A stretch of 5,058 bases of DNA from Deltaproteobacteria bacterium (GTDB lineage: Bacteria > Desulfobacterota > DAOWOC01): assembly GCA_030642225.1 (NCBI GenBank), contig DAOWOC010000108.1, forward strand, positions 1 through 5,058. Reading direction: 5' to 3'. Position 1 is the stretch's first letter, and every line of letters starts with the position of its first letter. The notes beneath the pieces are model-generated. The model was not told the origin of the DNA. It saw only the letters and a program-made list of their open reading frames with translations, and ran no database searches. A program made the translations under genes and the position numbers. This document shows, piece after piece, positions 1-4,949 of the stretch.

Positions 1-590
1 CCAGAAAAAAGCTTGATAACGGTCTCCTTAATTTACTCAGTGACGTAGGGCTCAGGCATGATATCCTTAACCGATATCCCCATGAATTCAGCGGGGGCCA
101 AAGACAGAGGATTGTTATTGCAAGGGCTTTGGCATTAAAACCCGAATTGATAATTTCAGATGAGCCTGTTTCAGCGCTGGATGTTTCTATCCAGGCTCAG
201 GTTATAAATCTTATGAAGGATCTGCAGCTAAAGTATAATCTTACCTATATTTTTATATCGCATGATCTTAATATAGTCAGGCATATCAGCAGAAGGGTTG
301 CTGTTATGTATCTTGGCAAAATTATTGAGATAGCACCTGTTGAGCAGCTTTACTCAAACCCCATGCACCCTTATACCAATGCCCTTATTTCGGCCTCTCC
401 TGTTCCTGATCCAAGGATGCGAAAAAAGAGGGATATTCTTTATGGTGATCCTCCAAGCCCTGTCAACCCGCCTGGAGGCTGTAATTTTCATCCACGGTGT
501 TCACGTGCCATGGACATTTGCAAAAATATAATACCGAAAATGATAAATATTGCAAAAGACAGGACTGTTAGATGTCTTTTGTATAAATGA
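1..590 (+). CDS. Oligopeptide/dipeptide ABC transporter ATP-binding protein (OppF/DppF type), 5'-truncated by the window
   Basis: This is the C-terminal part, about 195 codons, of an ATPase that powers import of peptides (or nickel or sugars in related systems) through an inner-membrane permease pair. The reading frame is open from base 3, so the gene begins upstream of the window and the internal TTG at 129 is not its start. Visible in order are the ABC signature FSGGQRQR (from base 87), the Walker B core LIISDEP (147-167), the D-loop SALD, and the switch histidine in FISHDL (His codon 261-263). The oligo_HPY extension follows, with the typical NPMHPYT segment. Walker A and the Q-loop are off the window. 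The tail has four cysteines (codons at 480, 498, 519 and 573) in the GGCNFHPRC pattern common in Opp/Dpp ATPases; some relatives bind an Fe-S cluster there. Substrate cannot be decided from this part; OppF/DppF versus OppD/DppD is also uncertain. Confidence 0.93.
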   Translation, partial: RKKLDNGLLNLLSDVGLRHDILNRYPHEFSGGQRQRIVIARALALKPELIISDEPVSALDVSIQAQVINLMKDLQLKYNLTYIFISHDLNIVRHISRRVAVMYLGKIIEIAPVEQLYSNPMHPYTNALISASPVPDPRMRKKRDILYGDPPSPVNPPGGCNFHPRCSRAMDICKNIIPKMINIAKDRTVRCLLYK

Positions 591-596
591 AAATTT

Positions 597-1844
597 TTAA
601 CCATCAAGCATGATATATGCAAAGACCTTGGCATCGGAGATTATATTTGATAGCAGGCAAAATTCATTTGCCTGATGAGCATTTTCACTTGCAGTAAACC
701 ATACTGCAGCATCAAGATCGGCCTTTCTGAAAAAAGCAGCTACTGTTCCACCACCGATTCCTTTGACACATGCTTTTTTTCCTGTAACAAATTGTATTGC
801 CTCAGATAAAATTTTTACTACCCCTGCAGATAGAGATGTGGCAGGCGCTGCCTGGGCATATTGTTCATCCTCTATTGTTATCCTGACACCATATTCATCT
901 TCAACCCCGTTACAGATTATTTTTATAGTTTCCTTTATATCCTTTAAATTATACTCAGGCAATATCCTGCAATCGAGATAGAATATATTTTTGCCAGGGA
1001 TCGTATTTATGTTGGTGACGTTTGCTTTTATCATGGTTGGCTCAAAGGTTGATCCAGGGGGATCAAAGAGCGCATCTGTTTTATTGTTTATAGCTGTCAG
1101 CCGATCTAATCTTACAATAAGCTGCGACATTGCCCTTGTGGTGTTTATTCCTTTATCAGGAGTCGAAGCATGGACTTGCTTGCCTTTAATTGTAAATTTG
1201 AGCCAGAGTATGCTTTTTTCTGCTATTTCAATGAGTGTGCCGTCTTTACTTCCAAAATCAGGCACAATTATATTGTCTTTTTTTGAGAATAGATCGGGAT
1301 GGTTTTTTATCAAAAAATCAAGGCCATAAGCGCTTCCTGTTTCTTCATCGGCAACAATAGCAACCCCTGCATTGCCCGTGGGTTTTATCCCTGCCTCAAC
1401 TATAGCCTTGCAGGCAAGGATTGATGAAACCATTGATTGCTGGTTGTCCTCCACCCCTCTTCCGGTAAGCTTGTCCCCTTTTATGTCTAACTGAAAAGGA
1501 TCAGTGTCCCATAATGTCAGGTCGCCAGGCGGCACAATATCCGTGTGCGTTAAAAACCAGGTAAATGGTTTTTCCGGATCACCGAATAATTTACCTATGA
1601 TATTGGGCCGATATCCACAGGTAACTCTTTTGTCAGGTGCCTTTATGATTGTGACTTCATCCATTCCTGTTTTTCGCAGTTCTTTCATTAGATATTCAGC
1701 TTTTTCCTTTTCCCCATCACCATTGTTTTCAGGACCCAGTGCTGTAATTGATGTCAGCCTTTTCTGTAACTCAATAGCCTGGTCTTGATAGGTATCAATA
1801 AGCGAAAAGACCTTTTTAATTACATTGATTTGTTTTTTATCCAT
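597..1844 (-). CDS. M20 family metallopeptidase (ArgE/DapE/carboxypeptidase-like)
   Basis: This 415-residue protein is a full-length dinuclear zinc hydrolase of the M20 family, which cleaves amide bonds in acylated amino acids or small peptides, probably in the cytosol since no signal peptide is seen. The catalytic layout is intact: THTD (His100, Asp102), GRGVEDN (bridging Asp133), DEETGS (base Glu167, ligand Glu168), PDFGS (Asp196) and ENAHQANE (His390). The lid/dimerisation domain, roughly residues 205-320, carries GKQVHAST with His225, the residue that reaches the partner active site in dimeric relatives. The ATG is supported by AAGGGG (plus-strand 1851-1856) six bases upstream. The gene is convergent with the peptide-transporter ATPase, ending 6 bases from it, and divergent from parA. 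A role in degrading imported peptides is possible but rests only on proximity. Naming it ArgE, DapE or PepT would be over-calling; it resembles the M20 members often labelled DapE-like without proof of substrate. Confidence 0.92.
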   Translation of the reverse strand: MDKKQINVIKKVFSLIDTYQDQAIELQKRLTSITALGPENNGDGEKEKAEYLMKELRKTGMDEVTIIKAPDKRVTCGYRPNIIGKLFGDPEKPFTWFLTHTDIVPPGDLTLWDTDPFQLDIKGDKLTGRGVEDNQQSMVSSILACKAIVEAGIKPTGNAGVAIVADEETGSAYGLDFLIKNHPDLFSKKDNIIVPDFGSKDGTLIEIAEKSILWLKFTIKGKQVHASTPDKGINTTRAMSQLIVRLDRLTAINNKTDALFDPPGSTFEPTMIKANVTNINTIPGKNIFYLDCRILPEYNLKDIKETIKIICNGVEDEYGVRITIEDEQYAQAAPATSLSAGVVKILSEAIQFVTGKKACVKGIGGGTVAAFFRKADLDAAVWFTASENAHQANEFCLLSNIISDAKVFAYIMLDG

Positions 1845-1866
1845 AATTTGCCCCTTATGTTTTTTA

Positions 1867-1872
1867 ATTATA
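1867..1872 (-). promoter_or_regulatory. Candidate -10 element for the M20 peptidase gene
   Basis: Read on the minus strand this is a perfect TATAAT, 22 bases upstream of the ATG at 1844. It would start transcription near 1859-1860 and give a very short leader just ahead of the AAGGGG ribosome site. No good -35 box is found at the usual spacing (the best-spaced hexamer reads ACCTGC), so in this AT-rich stretch the match could be chance. Confidence 0.35.
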
Positions 1873-1979
1873 TGTTTCTGTGTATTTATGCAGGTAAATT
1901 ATCATAAAAATATTAAATAGATATATTTATTTTTACATTAAATCCCTGATTATGCGGGTGGAGTATTTATTTTTTTATA

Positions 1980-1999
1980 AATGTTTCACGTGAAACATT
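1980..1999. promoter_or_regulatory. parS: parS centromere site (ParB-binding palindrome)
   Basis: A perfect 20-bp palindrome is centred at 1989/1990. Its inner 16 bases (1982-1997), TGTTTCACGTGAAACA, match the known bacterial chromosomal parS consensus with no mismatch. ParB dimers bind this site, load as CTP-dependent sliding clamps and spread to neighbouring DNA, marking the origin region for segregation by ParA. The site lies 93 bases before the parA start and 137 bases before the divergent M20 start, so bound ParB may also repress one or both promoters. The ParB encoded here has the conserved loading and helix-turn-helix motifs expected to recognise it. No second copy was seen in the window. 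Confidence 0.96.
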
Positions 2000-2030
2000 C
2001 GGATAAAAATGATTTTTAAAAAAAAAGATG

Positions 2031-2060
2031 TTATGTTAATTTAATTAATGATTAGATAAT
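2031..2060 (+). promoter_or_regulatory. Tentative parA operon promoter
   Basis: Between parS and parA lies a very AT-rich stretch with a nine-A tract (2018-2026) followed by GATAAT at 2055-2060, one mismatch from the -10 consensus. A poor -35 (TTATGT, 2031-2036) lies 18 bases upstream of it. A start near 2067 would leave a leader of about 24 bases carrying the ribosome site. This is the only sizeable intergenic space before the five-gene run, so the operon promoter should be here, but the exact boxes are weak calls. Its position about 30 bases from parS would make it easy for ParB to repress. Confidence 0.3.
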
Positions 2061-2090
2061 AATAAATATCAGAAGGGTTGGATAAAGGGT

Positions 2091-2852
2091 ATGGTAAAGA
2101 TTATTTCAGTATCAAATCAGAAGGGTGGTGTCGGAAAGACAACGACTGCTGTTAACCTTGCTACATCACTCGCTTTATCTAAAAAGAAGGTTCTGCTTGT
2201 TGATTGTGATCCGCAGGCAAATGCTTCGAGTGGGCTTGGGTTTACGCAGTCTTTAATAAATTTTTCCTTTTATGATCTCTTGCTTGGCAGGAAAAGGTTT
2301 GATGAAGTTGTTGGGGAGACTGAGGTTAAAAATCTATTTATAATACCATCATCCCATGATCTTGCAGGGGCAGAGGTTGAGCTTCTTGGTTTTTCATCGC
2401 GGGAGAAGGTTTTTAAGTCGGTTTTATCGGAAGACTCCGGGGCATTTGATTATATTATCCTGGATTGCCCACCATCATTGAATATCCTGACCCTTAATTC
2501 CTTGTCTTTTGCCGATTCTGTGCTTGTTCCGCTTCAGTGCGAATATTATGCGCTGGAGGGTTTAAGTCAGCTTGTAAAAACAATTGGTAAGGTTAAAAAT
2601 AAGTTTAACAGAAGGCTGATTATTGAAGGCATTCTGTTGACAATGTTTGATAGTAGAAACAGACTTGCCCATCAGGTCGAAAGTGACGTGAGGCAGCATT
2701 TCAAAGAAAAGGTTTTTAAAACAGTAATTTCAAGGAATGTTCGCTTAAGCGAATGCCCGAGTTACGGAAAACCTGTTTTTCTTTATGATCCTCATTGTGT
2801 CGGTGCTGCCCGCTATTTATCGCTGGCAAAGGAATTAATAAGAAATTCATAA
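2091..2852 (+). CDS. parA: Chromosome-partitioning ATPase ParA (Soj family)
   Basis: This 253-residue deviant Walker A ATPase binds DNA nonspecifically in its ATP-dimer form and pulls or guides ParB-parS complexes over the nucleoid; it is cytosolic. The N-terminus carries SNQKGGVGKTTT with the signature Lys11 and P-loop Lys16. Then come DCDPQAN (Asp40, switch I) and LDCPPSL (Walker B Asp125). The C-terminal SRNVRLSECPSYGKP block is typical of chromosomal ParA. The length is normal for Soj, with no N-terminal helix-turn-helix as in plasmid P1-type ParA. The ATG at 2091 is the only sensible start, and no in-frame start lies just upstream. Its ribosome site is odd: AGAAGGG (2071-2077) sits 13 bases away, while AAAGGG (2084-2089) is only 1 base away. 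It heads an operon with parB, 14 bases downstream, and the parS upstream suggests autoregulation. Broad-similarity alternatives such as MinD are excluded by the motif set and the parB neighbour. Confidence 0.97.
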   Translation: MVKIISVSNQKGGVGKTTTAVNLATSLALSKKKVLLVDCDPQANASSGLGFTQSLINFSFYDLLLGRKRFDEVVGETEVKNLFIIPSSHDLAGAEVELLGFSSREKVFKSVLSEDSGAFDYIILDCPPSLNILTLNSLSFADSVLVPLQCEYYALEGLSQLVKTIGKVKNKFNRRLIIEGILLTMFDSRNRLAHQVESDVRQHFKEKVFKTVISRNVRLSECPSYGKPVFLYDPHCVGAARYLSLAKELIRNS

Positions 2853-2866
2853 TAGAAGGGTTTTTT

Positions 2867-3748
2867 ATGAAAAAGCCATTTAGGAATGGCCTTGGCAGGG
2901 GGCTTGACGCATTGTTCGATGATATTAATCTTGTGAACGATACGCCTGACGAGTATTTTTTATGTGACATAGAAGACCTTTTCCCAAATCCTTATCAGCC
3001 GAGGCAATTTGAGAGGGATGCGTATTTTGATGAATTAGTCAATTCCGTGCGCAGCCAGGGTGTGCTTCAGCCTGTAGTTGTCCGTGAGGATAATACAAAA
3101 AAAGGGTATCAGCTTATAGCAGGGGAACGAAGGTGGCGCGCTGCAAAGGATGCGGGGCTTAAAAAGATACCCGTGGTTGTAAAAAATGTAAGCGACAAAA
3201 ATGCCCTTGCCATTGCCCTTGTTGAGAATATCCAGAGAGTTGGTTTAAATCCTGTGGAAGAGGCACGGGCATTGGCATTGTTTGCACAGGATTTTAATCT
3301 TAATCAGGAAGACGTGGCAAAACTTATAGGAAAAGACAGGTCAACGGTCGCCAATTCTTTGCGGCTATTGAAATTGCCCGGGGATATTCTTCAGGACCTG
3401 ATAGAAAATAAATTATCGCCAGGTCATGCCAGATGTCTATTGTCTTTGTCTGATATTGATAAACAGTTTGCCTTAAGAAAGGTTATTGTAGAAAAAGGAT
3501 TATCCGTCAGACAGGCAGAAGCCTTGCTTTTGCAGATGAAAAAAACAACCCTTAAGAAAAGAAAAAAGTCAAACGCAAGCAGGGATGCAATTATATCGAA
3601 AATAAGCGAGGAGTTAATGTGTCACCTTGGTACCAGGGTTGAAATAAAGAACCGTGGTAGCAAAGGTGTGATACATGTGAGTTATAGTGATAGTAATGAG
3701 CTCGAAAGAATTATAGATATAATCGGCATTAAAATAAGTAATTTTTAA
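2867..3748 (+). CDS. parB: Chromosome-partitioning protein ParB (Spo0J family), parS-binding CTPase
   Basis: This 293-residue protein binds parS, clamps on DNA using CTP and activates ParA. Residues 8-17 (GLGRGLDALF) are the standard N-terminal ParA-stimulating region. The ParB/Srx CTP-binding domain spans about 32-135, with PNPYQPR (40-46), GERRWRAA (86-93) and VENIQR (119-124). The helix-turn-helix is around 145-171 (QEDVAKLIGKDRSTVANSLRLLKLP region). A lysine-rich linker (225-234, KKTTLKKRKK) leads to a C-terminal dimerisation domain (about 240-293). I chose ATG 2867 because AGAAGGG (2854-2860) lies six bases upstream and the protein then begins in the family-typical way. The earlier in-frame ATG at 2795 would add 24 unrelated residues overlapping parA. 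After ENIQR the sequence is VGLNP where many relatives have ED or EN before LNP, a mild variation. The gene is co-transcribed with parA. Confidence 0.97.
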   Translation: MKKPFRNGLGRGLDALFDDINLVNDTPDEYFLCDIEDLFPNPYQPRQFERDAYFDELVNSVRSQGVLQPVVVREDNTKKGYQLIAGERRWRAAKDAGLKKIPVVVKNVSDKNALAIALVENIQRVGLNPVEEARALALFAQDFNLNQEDVAKLIGKDRSTVANSLRLLKLPGDILQDLIENKLSPGHARCLLSLSDIDKQFALRKVIVEKGLSVRQAEALLLQMKKTTLKKRKKSNASRDAIISKISEELMCHLGTRVEIKNRGSKGVIHVSYSDSNELERIIDIIGIKISNF

Positions 3749-3754
3749 AAGGGG
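3747..3754 (+). promoter_or_regulatory. Ribosome-binding site deciding the NYN gene start
   Basis: AAAAGGGG overlaps the last two bases of the parB stop codon. It is 8 bases from the TTG at 3763 but only 2 bases from the in-frame TTG at 3757. Normal spacing therefore favours 3763. The overlap with the parB stop suggests reinitiation by ribosomes finishing parB. Confidence 0.7.
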
Positions 3755-3762
3755 TATTGGGT

Positions 3763-4275
3763 TTGGGGATACATGTTATTGTAGATGGATATAATCTTTT
3801 GTATAGTCATTTTACAAAAGACAATTATGCAAGTATGGAAGTTAGAAGAGAAGAATTGATAGGCAGGCTTCAGGAATATGCAGTAATTAAAAGATTTAAA
3901 TTGACAGTTGTCTTTGATGGGTGGAAAAATGGTTCTCAGAGTGAATATAAAGAAGATAGAAAAAATATAAGAATTATATATTCGCGTCTCGGAGAGACAG
4001 CTGATGATTATATTAGTAAAATGGCAAAGGTTGAAAAAGATAAGGCCGTTGTTATTACATGTGATAATGGTCTGGCGGACAGGGTTAAGAATGTAGGCAG
4101 TAGTGTGGTGAAGTGCCAGCGTTTTATGGATCGAGTTGATAATTCGTTGTATGAGGAATGCGCAGGATGCCAAATCCTGGAAAAAGACGTGGATTTTAAC
4201 ACAAGGAAAAAGGGGCCGTCTAAAAGATTGTCCCGCAGGAAGAGATCTCAGACATCTATGGTTAGAAAATTATAG
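3763..4275 (+). CDS. NYN (PIN-like) domain protein of the YacP/Rae1 type, putative ribonuclease
   Basis: This protein of about 170 residues belongs to the NYN/PIN-fold group that includes B. subtilis Rae1 (YacP), a ribosome-associated mRNA endonuclease of similar length. Numbering from TTG 3763, the acidic metal-binding set is present: VDGYN (Asp8), VVFDG (Asp52), LGETADD (Glu78, Asp81, Asp82) and TCDNGLAD (Asp101, Asp106). The N-terminal hydrophobic strand runs straight into DGYNLL, as usual. The C-terminus, about residues 147-170, is strikingly basic (RKK, KR, RRKR, RK clusters) and likely touches RNA or the ribosome. A CAGC pair precedes it. The start is a TTG; 3757 (TTG) is the alternative and adds two residues. 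It follows parB by 14 bases and precedes the DUF3842 gene by 20, so it is probably operonic. Nuclease activity is inferred from the fold; the target is unknown. Confidence 0.85.
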   Translation: MGIHVIVDGYNLLYSHFTKDNYASMEVRREELIGRLQEYAVIKRFKLTVVFDGWKNGSQSEYKEDRKNIRIIYSRLGETADDYISKMAKVEKDKAVVITCDNGLADRVKNVGSSVVKCQRFMDRVDNSLYEECAGCQILEKDVDFNTRKKGPSKRLSRRKRSQTSMVRKL

Positions 4276-4284
4276 AAATATTGC

Positions 4285-4290
4285 AGGGGG
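4285..4290 (+). promoter_or_regulatory. Ribosome-binding site deciding the DUF3842 gene start
   Basis: AGGGGG, the start of a run of seven G, lies 5 bases before the TTG at 4296. This makes 4296 a better start than the TTG at 4281, which lies just upstream of the G run, has no such site of its own, and would put that run inside the coding region. Confidence 0.65.
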
Positions 4291-4295
4291 GGATA

Positions 4296-4712
4296 TTGAC
4301 AAGCATATGTGTTATTGATGGTCAGGGTGGCGGCATAGGCGGAACCATCATTAAGCGTCTTAAGGAAGAATTTGGTGAGGCGATTAAGGTTATTGCGATT
4401 GGGACAAATGCAATTGCAACAAGTCAGATGTTAAAGTCAGGGGCAAATAAAGGTGCAACGGGTGAAAACGCTATTGCTGTCACGGTTCATGATGTTGATT
4501 TTCTGATAGGGCCTATTTCAATCTTGATCGCTGATGCCATGATGGGAGAAGTGACAAAGCGCATGGCAATAGAAATCGGCAGGGCAAAGGTTCAAAAGAT
4601 TATATTACCTCTTACTCAGGAAAAAATTTCTATCATAGGAGTAAAAAGGGAACCATTGCCCCATTTTGTTGATATGTTAATTGAAGAACTAAAAAAAAAG
4701 ATGGAGATATAA
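4296..4712 (+). CDS. DUF3842 family protein, function unknown
   Basis: This protein of 138 residues matches my recollection of the DUF3842 family, a small uncharacterised group found in anaerobic bacteria. It opens with a hydrophobic strand and a glycine-rich loop, ICVIDGQGGGIGG (residues 4-16), resembling the nucleotide-binding turn of a Rossmann-like fold. The second conserved block is AIGTNAIATSQMLKSGA (34-50), followed by GATGENAI (53-60). The third is FLIGPISILIADAMMGEVT (69-87). There is no signal peptide or clear membrane helix, so it is probably cytosolic. The start is TTG 4296, chosen for its AGGGGG site; a start at 4281 would add five residues. The stop is one base before the ATG of the CooT-family gene, and that gene's GGAG lies inside this one, so the two are likely translationally coupled. 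A nine-A run (4691-4699) sits just before the stop. Nucleotide binding is inference; no enzymatic role can be assigned. Confidence 0.85.
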   Translation: MTSICVIDGQGGGIGGTIIKRLKEEFGEAIKVIAIGTNAIATSQMLKSGANKGATGENAIAVTVHDVDFLIGPISILIADAMMGEVTKRMAIEIGRAKVQKIILPLTQEKISIIGVKREPLPHFVDMLIEELKKKMEI

Positions 4713-4713
4713 A

Positions 4714-4905
4714 ATGTGCGAGGCAAATGCTTATCTGTTGAGTGATGGGAAAGAGGATCTTGTCCTTGATGCAGTTGATACCGTTGAATTGACTGATGAT
4801 GGGATAAAACTGGTAAATATTTTTGGTGAACAAAAAATAATTAAGGCCAGGATAAAAGGTATGTCTCTTGTGGAGCATCGGATTGAACTGGCTCCTGATA
4901 TTTAA
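4714..4905 (+). CDS. CooT family nickel-binding protein
   Basis: This 63-residue protein resembles CooT, the small accessory protein that binds Ni(II) and takes part in carbon monoxide dehydrogenase maturation in Rhodospirillum rubrum. Older annotation calls the family a predicted RNA-binding protein. It starts with MCEANAYL; Cys2, the residue linked to nickel binding in CooT, is present and is the only cysteine. The rest fits the short beta-rich family pattern, including VDTVEL, KLVNIFGEQK and ARIKGMSLVEHRIEL. The length is typical. The ATG has GGAG (4703-4706) seven bases upstream and follows the DUF3842 stop by one base. No carbon monoxide dehydrogenase, CooC or CooJ gene is in the window, and this protein lacks the histidine-rich tail of CooJ. 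Many CooT homologues occur in genomes away from cooS, so the metal client here is unknown. I leave the symbol blank because orthology to cooT itself is unproven. Confidence 0.87.
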   Translation: MCEANAYLLSDGKEDLVLDAVDTVELTDDGIKLVNIFGEQKIIKARIKGMSLVEHRIELAPDI

Positions 4906-4949
4906 TAAGGATACTTTTCCAAAACCGTCAAATTTAGAAAAAAATAAAA

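Noticed and set aside
608..620. Small inverted repeat GCAT...ATGC near the convergent gene ends
   Set aside because: The stem is only four base pairs, it lies inside the M20 coding sequence and has no T tract, so it is not a credible terminator.
1611..1619. DnaA-box-like 9-mer (one mismatch to TTATCCACA)
   Set aside because: It is a single copy inside the M20 coding region, with no cluster of boxes or unwinding element around it, so it does not support an origin here.
763..1788. Several open frames on the plus strand opposite the M20 gene
   Set aside because: They are antisense to a protein with intact M20 catalytic motifs, lack ribosome sites, and show no recognisable domains.
2795..2866. 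Longer ParB from an upstream in-frame ATG
   Set aside because: It would overlap parA by 58 bases and add residues unlike ParB; the ATG at 2867 has a well-placed AGAAGGG and yields the family-typical N-terminus.
2716..2970. Minus-strand open frame across the parA-parB junction
   Set aside because: It overlaps the conserved ParA C-terminus and ParB N-terminus; its translation shows no family features.
3745..4202. Minus-strand open frames opposite the NYN gene
   Set aside because: They are shadows of a gene with clear acidic motifs on the plus strand.
4906..4949. Possible terminator or small gene between the CooT-family and phosphatase genes
   Set aside because: Only a three-base-pair stem can be drawn and there is no T run after it; no open frame with a ribosome site fits.
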